From positions 1 through 23,457 of the forward strand of contig DFUX01000026.1 in NCBI GenBank assembly GCA_002379855.1: a stretch of 23,457 nucleotides of DNA, given 5' to 3'. Below, in pieces: positions 6,867 to 14,695 of the stretch (within the stretch, counting starts at the first letter, position 1; the number at the start of each line of letters is the position of its first letter). Made by a program: the position numbers and the translations under genes. The notes under the pieces were generated by a model. That model ran no database searches and was not told the DNA's origin. It worked only from the letters and a program-made list of their open reading frames with translations. Source of the stretch: Cloacimonetes bacterium UBA4175 (GTDB lineage Bacteria > Cloacimonadota > Cloacimonadia > Cloacimonadales > Cloacimonadaceae).

Positions 6867-8216
6867 ATGGCTACTACTTTTTTTTGCACAGATTGCGGAT
6901 TCGAAACCTCCAAATGGAGCGGGAAATGTCCATCCTGCGGCAGTTGGGCTACTCTCAAGGAAAGCACCCGGGTCACCGGCAAAGCCAACAAAGGCGGAAG
7001 CCCCGACCATCGCGCACCCAAACCTGAGAGAATGAAGGATATCAAGAAACCGCCCCTTGCCAGAATACCCACCCAGATCGGTGAGTTTGACTTGGTGATC
7101 GGGGGCGGGATCGTGAGCGGCATGCTGGTGTTGATCGGGGGCGAGCCCGGTATCGGAAAATCCACTCTGATGATGCAGCTATCGCAATGGATGGGTGTCC
7201 AAAGCAAGAAAGTGCTTTATGTGTCGGGTGAAGAAAGCCCGGAACAGATCAGCCTCCGCAGCGCCCGGCTGGGTGTGGACAGTGAAAACATCTGGCTGCT
7301 CTGCACCAACGACGCGGAGCATGTGATCAACGCCGTTGAGGAAAACCAGCCCGACATCCTGATTGTGGACTCCATCCAGTCTGTGAGCCTGCCCAGCCTG
7401 GATTCGGTACCCGGCAGCATCACCCAGCTCAGGGAAACCTGCAACCGCTTGATGCGATGCGCCAAAACGCTAAACATACCTGTCTTTATGGTAGGCCATG
7501 TGACCAAGGAAGGATTTGTAGCCGGTCCCAAGATTATCGAACACATTGTGGATACAGTCCTCTATTTCGAAGGCGAGCTCAAAGGCCAATACAAGATCCT
7601 GAGAGCGGTAAAGAACCGCTTTGGCTCCACCAACGAGATCGGTATTTTCGAGATGACATCCCAGGGCTTGATACCGGTGCCCAATCCCAACCACATCTTC
7701 CTGTCGGATGAAGCTCTGCATATTGGAACCTCGATCGGCTGCGTGGTGGAGGGCTCGCGTTCCTTCATTGTGGAGGTGCAATCGCTGGCCACAAGCTCAA
7801 ACTACGGCACACCCCAACGGGTGGTAGTGGGCTTGGAACAAAAAAAGCTGGCCATCCTGCTGGCCATCCTGGAAAAAAACCTCGCTCTATATCTACGCTC
7901 CAGCGATGTCTTCATCAATCTGGCAGGTGGTATCCGCAGTTCAGACCCCAGCCTCGATCTTGCCATCCTGGCTGCCATCATCTCCAGCCTGAAAGACAAG
8001 CCCCTGCCGGACAAAGCAGTATTCATCGGCGAGGTGGGCCTCAACGGAGAGATCAGGCCAGTCCCCCAGTTGGATCAGAGGATCAACGAAGCCACCAAAC
8101 TGGGTTACGACAGAATTTTTGTTTCTGGCCATGCCAAAACCAGGCAGCGCAACAAGGTAACCAAAATCAAAGATGTTCGCGAACTCTACAATGCCTGCCT
8201 TGGCGATGCCCGCTGA
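6867..8216 (+). CDS. radA: DNA repair protein RadA/Sms
   Basis: RadA is a RecA-related helicase that drives branch migration during recombinational repair. The 449-residue product has all its domains. A four-cysteine zinc finger is at C7, C10, C21 and C24. The RecA-like ATPase has Walker A GEPGIGKST at 92-100, and the RadA-specific KNRFG motif is at 249-253. A Lon-protease-like C-terminal domain follows (about 275-445). The ATG at 6867 has AGGAG 5 nt upstream. It is divergent from the redox operon, with 182 nt between the starts, and stands alone before a 366-nt gap. No clear terminator with a U-tract follows; the nearest strong hairpin is at 8372-8409. Confidence 0.97.
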   Translation: MATTFFCTDCGFETSKWSGKCPSCGSWATLKESTRVTGKANKGGSPDHRAPKPERMKDIKKPPLARIPTQIGEFDLVIGGGIVSGMLVLIGGEPGIGKSTLMMQLSQWMGVQSKKVLYVSGEESPEQISLRSARLGVDSENIWLLCTNDAEHVINAVEENQPDILIVDSIQSVSLPSLDSVPGSITQLRETCNRLMRCAKTLNIPVFMVGHVTKEGFVAGPKIIEHIVDTVLYFEGELKGQYKILRAVKNRFGSTNEIGIFEMTSQGLIPVPNPNHIFLSDEALHIGTSIGCVVEGSRSFIVEVQSLATSSNYGTPQRVVVGLEQKKLAILLAILEKNLALYLRSSDVFINLAGGIRSSDPSLDLAILAAIISSLKDKPLPDKAVFIGEVGLNGEIRPVPQLDQRINEATKLGYDRIFVSGHAKTRQRNKVTKIKDVRELYNACLGDAR

Positions 8217-8582
8217 GAAAGTTGACGCGGAACGCCTCTCTCCTGTCTCCACGGGGTTACTGGCCTGCTTCCAAATGAATGTGGCTTTTGTTACCCGGCA
8301 GGCAACCTCTTTGCCCCCATTTCCTGCGCATAAGGACATCGTTTCCGAGAGGGGCATTGCCTTGACATCACCCTTAGTCATCCTTAACCCGGTTCGGGAT
8401 GACCTAAGGAACATACCCTAACGCCATGCAGGCCAAAACGATACACATCCTGGAAAGACGGTGTCTCCAATCTTGGAGTTTGTATCATTGAAGAACACTA
8501 TTGACAAATATCCCAGCCCCTCCTGCTGTCAGTGAAGAAGAATGCTTCTTGACAACAAATGGGGTGAAAATAGCCTAACGCC
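8217..8582. other. 366-nt non-coding, hairpin-rich region upstream of pgpH
   Basis: No convincing gene is present; the short open frames crossing it are overlaps of radA or repeat-derived. It contains a GTCAT-type palindrome (8372-8409), a 12-nt direct repeat (8417-8428 and 8574-8585), and a multi-hairpin segment (8440-8486). A 6-bp hairpin AAGAAG/CTTCTT (8535-8550) comes just before the pgpH start. A 6-bp GCCTGC/GCAGGC inverted repeat spans 8263-8303. TTGACA hexamers occur at 8362, 8501 and 8549, but none has a good -10 at normal spacing. I do not recognise a known riboswitch, including the ydaO c-di-AMP type that might be expected before pgpH. Confidence 0.6.
8372..8409. repeat. GTCAT-type palindromic intergenic repeat
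   Basis: CCTTAGTCATCC (8372-8383) pairs with GGATGACCTAAGG (8397-8409) with a single bulged base and a 13-nt loop. Cores of the form GTCATYCC...GGGATGAC are common dispersed intergenic palindromes in many bacterial genomes, and a related core stands at 23229-23256. It may end the radA transcript, but no U-tract follows. Confidence 0.6.
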
Positions 8583-8585
8583 ATG
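8417..8585 (+). repeat. 12-nt direct repeat bracketing a 145-nt structured segment
   Basis: CCTAACGCCATG occurs at 8417-8428 and again at 8574-8585, where its last three bases are the pgpH start codon. Between them, GATACA (8440-8445) can pair with TGTATC (8481-8486), enclosing AGAC/GTCT and CTCCAA/TTGGAG hairpins that share two bases. A duplication made by insertion of the middle segment would explain the pattern, but no terminal inverted repeats are visible. Confidence 0.45.
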
Positions 8586-10679
8586 AACTCAAAATACTTG
8601 TTGATAATAATAATTGCCTCACTGTGCATTGTGGGACTGTACCAATGCTCGGTGGCAGGCAAGGCAAGTTATCCGGAATACAGGGTCAACTTGGGACAGG
8701 TGGCAGATTTTGAACTGCGTGCCCCTTTCGATTTCCCTCTGTTGAAAAGCGAAGAACAACTCGAGCAGGATCAAAAGCAAGCTCTGGACAAGCTGGAAAA
8801 GCCCTATTATCTGGATATGGATATCCTTTTCGCGGCGCATCGCAACATCGATGAGCTGTTTGAAACGCTATACACAGCCGCGGAAGATGGAAATATCCGT
8901 GCCTTGCGCGACAAGGTCCAAAAATCCGGATACCTGCTGGATGAGACATCCTTGAAACTGGTTACCAATCCCGCGCGGCTGGCATCCGCCCACACCGCTA
9001 TCAAAGAAGCAATGAGCGAAATCTACCGCACCGGCGTTTACAGCGAGATCTATACCGACCATATCCAACTGGTAACCGGCAACGACCTCTCCAGGCAAAG
9101 CCTGTCCAAATTCTATCAGCTGGAACAAGCTAAACGGAAGCTGGCAGGCAGCCTGAGCGACCCCTGGACGGTTAACCTGGTCCGCAACAATGCCTCCCTG
9201 ATCTTGAAGCCAAATCTGCTGATAGACCAGGCCAGATACGAAGAAATGGCAACCGAAGCCATCGCTTCCGTACCTGTCAGCTCAGGAGAGATCCTTAAAG
9301 ACGAAAAGATCATCCGCAAAGGCGACAGGATAAACAGCAAAGACCTGAATGCCTTGAGATCGCTGACCGAAGAGTATAAAAGCAGGGATATCAAAAAATC
9401 CCCGCTGCGCCAATTGCTGGGCTTTACGGGGCTGTTGCTCTATGTATTTGCCATCCTCTTCGCCTTTACCTATCACTATCAGAACAGCGAACTGCACACC
9501 AAGGAATCCGGCCCCAGCTTTATTACTTTGGTACTCGGACTGATTCTGGGTGTGTTGCTGGCTTTGCTGTGCAATCTGCTCGGCTTGGAAAGCAGCCTGA
9601 TCCCCTTTGCCATGCTTAGCATTGCGGCAGCTTTGCTGCTTGGTTTCAATTTCGCCCTGACCTTTTGCCTTAGTTCGTTGTTGCTGATTATGCCATTTAT
9701 CAATTGGGATGCGGAGGGAGCCATCATTCTGCTTCTATCATCATTCATCTTGTTGGTGATGATCAGGGTGCAGCGCACCCAGCACGAGTATCTGCGAATC
9801 TGGCTCTATCTCATCTGCTCCCTGGCTCTGGTCTCTGTCGCCACAGGTATGCATTTGGGAAGCAACGCCGACACCCTGGCGCGCAGCCTGGGCTACCTGG
9901 TGTTGTCCTCGATAGTATCAGTGCTTGGCGCTGCGGCGATAGTGGCGTTTTTTGAAAAGAGATGGAACAGGGCTACCAAGCAGGTGCTGTTGGAGCTTTT
10001 GGATTTTGGCCACCCCTTGCTTAAAAAGTTGGCAACCACTGCTGAAGGCACCTATCACCACTCCCTGATTGTTGGCAATCTGGCAGAACGGGCTGCTGAA
10101 GCGATTGGAGCCAATCCCCTCCTGGCCAGGGTAGGCAGCTACTATCATGATATCGGCAAGATCGTGAATACCGAAATCTTTACGGAAAACAACGAAAACT
10201 CCTCCGATGTCCACCAACAATTTACTGCTCAGGAGAGCGCCCACATGATCCGCGACCATGTGAAGGAAGGTGTTACGCTGGCTACAAAATACGAGATCCC
10301 CAAACCTGTTATTGACATCATTGTCCAACACCATGGCACCAGCTGCATCCGCTATTTTTTAGAAGAAGCTCAACGTGGAGGGGAGGAAGTGGACAAGACT
10401 CAGTTTCAATACCCAGGTCCCCTTCCCCAGAGCAAGGAAGCGGCGCTGGTGATGCTGGCAGATATCGTGGAATCGACCACCAAAGCCAAACAACTCAACA
10501 ACGAACAGGATATCGTGCGGATCATCGACACAACCATCCAGCGTATGATAGGGGAAGGCCAGCTGCGGGAGGCACCCATCACTTTCAAAGAACTGGAATT
10601 GGCTAAGGAAGCCATGATACCTGTTTTGGAAAGCATTTACCGCAAGCGTTTGGATTATCCAGAAATCAAAAGCCAATGA
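8583..10679 (+). CDS. pgpH: 7TM-HD phosphohydrolase, PgpH-type c-di-AMP phosphodiesterase
   Basis: A 698-residue membrane enzyme of the 7TMR-HD family; studied members (PgpH) cleave cyclic di-AMP to pApA and so affect potassium, osmotic and cell-wall balance. An N-terminal membrane anchor (about 4-21) is followed by an extracytoplasmic 7TMR-HDED domain of about 250 residues, then seven membrane spans (about 275-465) and a cytoplasmic HD domain with HH at 492-493 and the metal-binding H522-D523 in YYHDIGKI. Later histidines are in QHHGT. The ATG at 8583 is the only reasonable start, but there is no Shine-Dalgarno close to it (GGGGTGA is 15 nt away). The next gene, ybeY, overlaps by ATGA. phoH, often next to these genes, is absent. 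Confidence 0.93.
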   Translation: MNSKYLLIIIIASLCIVGLYQCSVAGKASYPEYRVNLGQVADFELRAPFDFPLLKSEEQLEQDQKQALDKLEKPYYLDMDILFAAHRNIDELFETLYTAAEDGNIRALRDKVQKSGYLLDETSLKLVTNPARLASAHTAIKEAMSEIYRTGVYSEIYTDHIQLVTGNDLSRQSLSKFYQLEQAKRKLAGSLSDPWTVNLVRNNASLILKPNLLIDQARYEEMATEAIASVPVSSGEILKDEKIIRKGDRINSKDLNALRSLTEEYKSRDIKKSPLRQLLGFTGLLLYVFAILFAFTYHYQNSELHTKESGPSFITLVLGLILGVLLALLCNLLGLESSLIPFAMLSIAAALLLGFNFALTFCLSSLLLIMPFINWDAEGAIILLLSSFILLVMIRVQRTQHEYLRIWLYLICSLALVSVATGMHLGSNADTLARSLGYLVLSSIVSVLGAAAIVAFFEKRWNRATKQVLLELLDFGHPLLKKLATTAEGTYHHSLIVGNLAERAAEAIGANPLLARVGSYYHDIGKIVNTEIFTENNENSSDVHQQFTAQESAHMIRDHVKEGVTLATKYEIPKPVIDIIVQHHGTSCIRYFLEEAQRGGEEVDKTQFQYPGPLPQSKEAALVMLADIVESTTKAKQLNNEQDIVRIIDTTIQRMIGEGQLREAPITFKELELAKEAMIPVLESIYRKRLDYPEIKSQ

Positions 10680-11122
10680 CAGACTGCCAATTCAACCTGA
10701 TAAATCAAAGCGGGTGCGAGGTCAACGAACAGCTCTTGAAAAGTTGCTTTCAATTGGTCTGCCAAGGTGAATCCCCACGCCAGGGTTTTGAACTGAATCT
10801 TGTTCTCTGCACTGATAGGGAGATGCAAAAATTCAACCGGATCTACCGGGGCAGCGAGTCGGTCACCGATGTTTTAAGCTTTTGCTCCCAGGGCAGCCGG
10901 GATCCTTCTCTGCCCGCATCTATTACCCCCAGTCATGATATTATCATTGACACAAATCAGATTGACAGGCAGAAGGGAAAAAAGAGTTTTGAATGGGAAT
11001 TGGTGAAGGTATTTATCCACGGATTACTGCATGTCTTTGGTTATGACCACCTTCGCCATGAAGATCGTAAAGAAATGCAGGATAAAGAGTTTCATTACAA
11101 TAATATTATACAAGGTGAGTAA
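10676..11122 (+). CDS. ybeY: Endoribonuclease YbeY (rRNA maturation factor)
   Basis: A 148-residue zinc metallo-endoribonuclease of the UPF0054 family, involved in 16S rRNA 3'-end maturation and ribosome quality control. The zinc motif HGLLHVFGYDH is intact (H115, H119, H125), and the upstream family signature YRGSESVTDVLSF is present. The usual GDI motif reads HDIII here, a minor departure. The start overlaps the end of pgpH by 4 nt. Its last codons (GGT GAG TAA) contain the AAGGTGAG used to start the next gene. The pgpH-ybeY-corC order is widespread, which supports all three calls. Confidence 0.95.
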   Translation: MTDCQFNLINQSGCEVNEQLLKSCFQLVCQGESPRQGFELNLVLCTDREMQKFNRIYRGSESVTDVLSFCSQGSRDPSLPASITPSHDIIIDTNQIDRQKGKKSFEWELVKVFIHGLLHVFGYDHLRHEDRKEMQDKEFHYNNIIQGE

Positions 11123-11125
11123 GCT

Positions 11126-12388
11126 TTGGACGACGGCTCAGCGTTTATACTGATTTTATTGTTGCTGTTATCCGCCTTTTTTTCAGGTTCGGAAACAGCG
11201 TTTTTTTCACTCTCCAGAATATACTTAAAGAAACTGGAAAACAAAAAGACGGCGCAGTCCCGCAGGATTCTTTCCCTGCTGGGCAAACCAAGACAATTGC
11301 TTGTCACCATTCTCTTTGGCAATACCTTTGTGAACATGGGTATTTCCTCGCTGTCAACCCTGATCGCTATCGGAATAGCCGACAGAAACAACTGGAACCT
11401 TTCCTCCGTGGTAACCCTGCAGGTAATAATCACCACGTCGGTGGTGCTGATCTTTGGAGAAATCCTGCCTAAACTGATCGCCCTGGCAACCGCAACTGGC
11501 TTTGCCAATCTGGCAAGCCTGCCCCTGCAGCTCATCAGCTATGTGCTGCATCCTCTGGTGTGGCTGGTGGACCGCTTCAGTTTGCTGCTTTCAAAAAAGC
11601 AACTGGATGACAAACATCTGAGCAGTAAATTTACCACTGAGGAGTTCCATAACCTGATCCAGAGTGAGAGCTCACACAATAGCTTGGAAGAGCACGAGAA
11701 AAAGATTCTGGTTGGCTTGTTTCGCTTCCGGGAAGCGGAACTTACCGAGATTTACACCCCCCGCGTAAAGATAACTGCCATCGAGGAAAAGCAAAGCCTG
11801 GAAGAACTGCGCGACCTTATCCTTGCCACTGGATACTCCAGAATTCCGGTTTACCGGGAAACCATCGATGACATCATTGGCATCGTGTATGTCAAAGACC
11901 TCCTGATGTATCCTGAAAAGAACAGCATCACGGAGTTCATGCGACCAGCCTGGTTTGTGACCGAAAACATGAAAGTGCAGTCCCTGCTCAACCAATTCAA
12001 GATCAAAAAAATGCAGCTTGCAGTCGTGGTTGATGAATATGGCGGGACATCGGGTATAATATCCTTGGAGGATATTCTGGAAGAGATCGTGGGCGAGATC
12101 CACGACGAACACGATCACGAAGAGATGCCGGAGCTGTTGCGCAAGGAAGACGGTTCCTATATCCTGAGCGGAAGCGTCAATATCCGCCAGTTGAACCAGG
12201 AGTTTTCCATCGACATCGATCCTGAGGAATACGATAACCTGGCCGAGTATCTCTTATCCCAGTTCAATCATGTGCCAGCAACCGGGGAAATACATCGCAT
12301 GGATGAACTCCTTGAGTTCCGGATCCTTGAAAGCGATGGAAAAAGCATCAAGCGGGTGCAGGTCATCAAGTTAGCCAATGAGTTGTAA
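11126..12388 (+). CDS. CNNM/CorC-type membrane protein with CBS domains
   Basis: A 420-residue member of the hemolysin C/CorC group. It has an N-terminal DUF21 (CNNM) transmembrane domain of about 180 residues with a conserved SGSETAFFSLS helix and a GEILPKL motif. A CBS pair follows (about 200-330; recognisable YSRIPVY, VVDEYGGTSGIISLEDILEEIVGEI), then the C-terminal CorC_HlyC domain (about 345-420). Family members are linked to magnesium or cobalt efflux and resistance. The start is TTG at 11126, 6 nt after AAGGTGAG lying inside the end of ybeY; the next in-frame ATG would delete the first membrane helices. The gap to ybeY is 3 nt. Confidence 0.92.
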   Translation: MDDGSAFILILLLLLSAFFSGSETAFFSLSRIYLKKLENKKTAQSRRILSLLGKPRQLLVTILFGNTFVNMGISSLSTLIAIGIADRNNWNLSSVVTLQVIITTSVVLIFGEILPKLIALATATGFANLASLPLQLISYVLHPLVWLVDRFSLLLSKKQLDDKHLSSKFTTEEFHNLIQSESSHNSLEEHEKKILVGLFRFREAELTEIYTPRVKITAIEEKQSLEELRDLILATGYSRIPVYRETIDDIIGIVYVKDLLMYPEKNSITEFMRPAWFVTENMKVQSLLNQFKIKKMQLAVVVDEYGGTSGIISLEDILEEIVGEIHDEHDHEEMPELLRKEDGSYILSGSVNIRQLNQEFSIDIDPEEYDNLAEYLLSQFNHVPATGEIHRMDELLEFRILESDGKSIKRVQVIKLANEL

Positions 12389-13094
12389 GAATCTGGCTTG
12401 CGCCATCCTGTTTTGCATCTGTGCAGTTCTGTTGCCGGGATTGTCTCTTGAATACGATATCAGATCCCTCGGGCTCAAGATAGCCGATCTTAGCCTCAAT
12501 TGCTCGGTTGCGGATGGATACATTGAGGCCTCGGCTGAGAGCGAGGAAAGCTCAGCATTTTTCCCCAGTTTGGACAACCAATACCGCAGCGAGTTCGATG
12601 AGAACTTCCTGCCCCGCAAATATCTGCGCAAGATCAAGCAAACCAAACTTTCGGACCAAGTCGAGGTCAGCTATTTCCACTTCGCTCATTACGCCAAGGT
12701 TAATCAGCAAAATGGCAAGCGAAGCTTCAGTTATGCTGTCGCGGACAGCACCCGCGACATCTTCAGCCTGCTGGCCATGCTGATCGGCGGCAGAGCGAAA
12801 CCGGGAGAATACAGCGTGGATGGAAATGGCCAGTTATGGACGGCGTACTTGAGCAAAGAAGGCAGAGAACGCATCCGCACCAATTTGGGCAGATTCAGTT
12901 GCACCAAGTACGCACTCCGTTTCAAACCGCAATCCCCGGATAAGATGCCATATGTGGATATGGTCACCCACAATCTGCTCAAGGAAGACTGCAAACTTAC
13001 GCTGTGGATTTCCGAAGACCTGATTCCCCTGAAAGCGGTGGTCAACAGAGGCCTCATTTCCATGAGCTGGGAAATCAGAGACTATCAGAACTGA
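12378..13094 (+). CDS. Secreted DUF3108-type protein
   Basis: A 238-residue exported protein. The first about 23 residues form a signal peptide (cysteine-rich hydrophobic stretch ending PGLS). The rest is predicted mostly beta strand, with a pattern like the DUF3108 family (periplasmic, function unknown). Strands such as SMSWEIRDYQN at the end match the family's habit of ending in a beta strand. No catalytic motif is visible. It overlaps the CorC-type gene by 11 nt and the next gene by 1 nt (TGATG). Its place next to a MlaF-like ATPase hints at envelope lipid handling, but that is inference. No clear Shine-Dalgarno is seen, consistent with coupled translation. Confidence 0.75.
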   Translation: MSCKNLACAILFCICAVLLPGLSLEYDIRSLGLKIADLSLNCSVADGYIEASAESEESSAFFPSLDNQYRSEFDENFLPRKYLRKIKQTKLSDQVEVSYFHFAHYAKVNQQNGKRSFSYAVADSTRDIFSLLAMLIGGRAKPGEYSVDGNGQLWTAYLSKEGRERIRTNLGRFSCTKYALRFKPQSPDKMPYVDMVTHNLLKEDCKLTLWISEDLIPLKAVVNRGLISMSWEIRDYQN

Positions 13095-13462
13095 TGAAGA
13101 AAATCAAACCCGTGTATTATTATCTGGCAACCCTGTGTTGGTGGGCCGCGATCTGGACCGCGTCCTCAATCCCAACCAACAAACTGCCTTCGATAAACAT
13201 CCTTGGCTGGGACAAGCTGGCGCACACAGGTGTGTATTTTGTCCTCGCCCTCTTGGTAAACAAAAGCATGAAGCTTCTGGGTGTATCCAGGAAAAAAGCT
13301 GTCTGGGTGTATCTTGTCTTACTCGCCACAGCCGCTCTGGATGAAGCCCATCAGGCGTTTATACCAGGCAGGCGGGTAACAGTTTGGGATTTTGCCGCCA
13401 ATGGAACTGGCCTGGCCCTGGGATTTCTGCTACTGCAACTGAAACATGATAAAAGCAGATAG
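13094..13462 (+). CDS. VanZ-like family membrane protein
   Basis: A 122-residue membrane protein with about four hydrophobic spans. The VanZ-like family pattern is clear: WxxxxxxSSIP near the start, WDKLAHTGVYFVL in the middle, and the signature DEAHQAFIPGRRVTVWDFAANGTG towards the end. VanZ itself confers low-level teicoplanin resistance in enterococci; the role of the broad family is unknown, though it is often found near envelope genes. The start at 13094 shares one base with the upstream stop; a longer frame from 13004 runs inside the DUF3108 gene and is rejected. It overlaps the ABC ATPase gene by 17 nt. Confidence 0.85.
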   Translation: MKKIKPVYYYLATLCWWAAIWTASSIPTNKLPSINILGWDKLAHTGVYFVLALLVNKSMKLLGVSRKKAVWVYLVLLATAALDEAHQAFIPGRRVTVWDFAANGTGLALGFLLLQLKHDKSR

Positions 13463-14171
13463 TCTCTGTCTGAGTCTTGGCGGACGGCCTGTCCTGAAAG
13501 ACATCAGTTTTACCCTGGAAGATACCGATAATCTGATCATACTCGGCCGCAGCGGTTCGGGCAAGACCGTCTTGATCAAGACTCTGATGGGGCTCCATGT
13601 TCCCGATTCCGGTACGGTCACGGTCGATGGCAGGGATGTTTACGCGGCGCGTAATCTCTCCAACGCGGAGTTGAAGCATGAGTTTGCCATGGTGTTTCAA
13701 AACGCCGCCTTGCTGGATTCCTTCACGGTTTTTCAGAATGTAGCCCTCCCCCTCTTTGAGCGGGGTGAAAAGGACTATGCCAGAGCTTTGGATCGGGCCA
13801 CCCGCTGCCTGGCGATTGTGGGTTTGGAAGATACCTTGGATAAATTCCCTTCCGAATTGAGCGGAGGCATGAAAAAAAGAGTCGGCATAGCCCGGGCCTT
13901 GGTCTATGAACCGCGCTATATCATCTTCGACGAGCCTGTTTCTGGTTTGGACCCCATCACCGCTAAAGAAGTGCTCTACTATATCACCCAGATCATCCGC
14001 TCTGCCCGGGCCACGACAATCACCATCACCCACGATATCAGAAATCTGGAGGAGATCGGCAACATGGTGCTGTTTCTGGAAGCGGGAAATTGCTTGTATT
14101 ACGGCCCAGTGGCTGAACTGCATTCCCACAAGAATTCTTTTATCCAGGAATTTTTGGGGGCTACGCAATGA
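13446..14171 (+). CDS. MlaF-like ABC transporter ATP-binding protein
   Basis: A 241-residue cytoplasmic ABC ATPase. Walker A is GRSGSGKT (34-41), the Q-loop is in MVFQNAAL, the signature is LSGGM (138-142), Walker B ends D162-E163, and the switch histidine is H196. The GKTV P-loop ending, the LSGGMKKRVGIARAL segment and the overall length are those of MlaF/Mkl-type ATPases, which drive MlaE permeases for lipid transport between envelope membranes. No MlaE or MCE-domain (MlaD) gene is present in the window. The next gene, overlapping by ATGA, encodes an unrelated Gx-type membrane protein. The partner is therefore either that protein or an MlaE encoded elsewhere. Confidence 0.9.
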   Translation: MIKADSLCLSLGGRPVLKDISFTLEDTDNLIILGRSGSGKTVLIKTLMGLHVPDSGTVTVDGRDVYAARNLSNAELKHEFAMVFQNAALLDSFTVFQNVALPLFERGEKDYARALDRATRCLAIVGLEDTLDKFPSELSGGMKKRVGIARALVYEPRYIIFDEPVSGLDPITAKEVLYYITQIIRSARATTITITHDIRNLEEIGNMVLFLEAGNCLYYGPVAELHSHKNSFIQEFLGATQ

Positions 14172-14695
14172 ATCAGCCTTTCAACAAAGCTTTACTCGTG
14201 CTTGCCTTTCTCACTGCCACAGCCTGCAGTGTTCAGATCGCGGAAAACCTGATCATGCGCTTGTTGCCTCTACCCTTTATCCGCATAGGCTTGTCCAACG
14301 TTATAATCCTCTATCTGATCCAGCGAAAACAGGTTCTGAACGCTGTAATTGTCAATGTCACCAAGTCTTTGGTGGGTGGATTAGCCACCTTTACCCTGCT
14401 TAGCCCTGGTACCCTGCTATCTCTGGGAGGTGGCTTCGCGGCTGTGCTTGTGATGTGGGCAGCAGACCGTCTGCCTCTGGGGTTCAGCGTTTTTGGCATC
14501 AGTGTCCTGGGAGCGGTTGCCCACAATCTGGTCCAGCTCTCGATCGTGAAAAGCGTCGTGTTGCCTCAGGCCGATGTTTTTATATTGACACCAATCCTGC
14601 TGGTTTTAGCTTTGCTTGGTGGTTTTGTAACTGCATGGATACTGTTGGCCGTGCAGGCAAAGTATCAACTACAGAGATTTAACGATGGCGATTAA
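14168..14695 (+). CDS. Gx transporter family / heptaprenyl diphosphate synthase component I-like membrane protein
   Basis: A 175-residue membrane protein with about five hydrophobic helices. The motifs IRIGLSNVIILYL, LLSLGGGFAAVLVMW and GAVAHNLVQLSIV match the Hpre_diP_synt_I (Gx transporter) family, which belongs to the same structural clan as substrate-binding S components of ECF transporters. The historical name 'component I' of heptaprenyl diphosphate synthase is not well supported as an enzyme function. It overlaps both neighbours (4 nt with the ATPase, 11 nt with PBP1A). A joint transport function with the upstream ATPase is suggested by the overlap but unproven. Confidence 0.8.
   Translation: MNQPFNKALLVLAFLTATACSVQIAENLIMRLLPLPFIRIGLSNVIILYLIQRKQVLNAVIVNVTKSLVGGLATFTLLSPGTLLSLGGGFAAVLVMWAADRLPLGFSVFGISVLGAVAHNLVQLSIVKSVVLPQADVFILTPILLVLALLGGFVTAWILLAVQAKYQLQRFNDGD

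Noticed and set aside
6724..7035. Small plus-strand reading frame beginning at an ATG after the palindrome and running into radA
   Set aside because: There is no Shine-Dalgarno, it has low-complexity composition, and about half of it lies out of frame over the strongly supported radA start.
8426..8491. 21-codon open frame starting in the first copy of the 12-nt repeat upstream of pgpH
   Set aside because: It is very short, has no ribosome site and lies on hairpin-forming sequence; the ATG exists only because of the repeat.
8217..8582. ydaO-type c-di-AMP riboswitch upstream of pgpH
   Set aside because: I looked for it because of the gene's function, but the conserved sequence blocks of that class were not recognisable.
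13359..14168. 269-codon antisense open frame across the VanZ-like and ABC ATPase genes
   Set aside because: The ATPase motifs on the plus strand are unambiguous; the antisense translation resembles nothing known.
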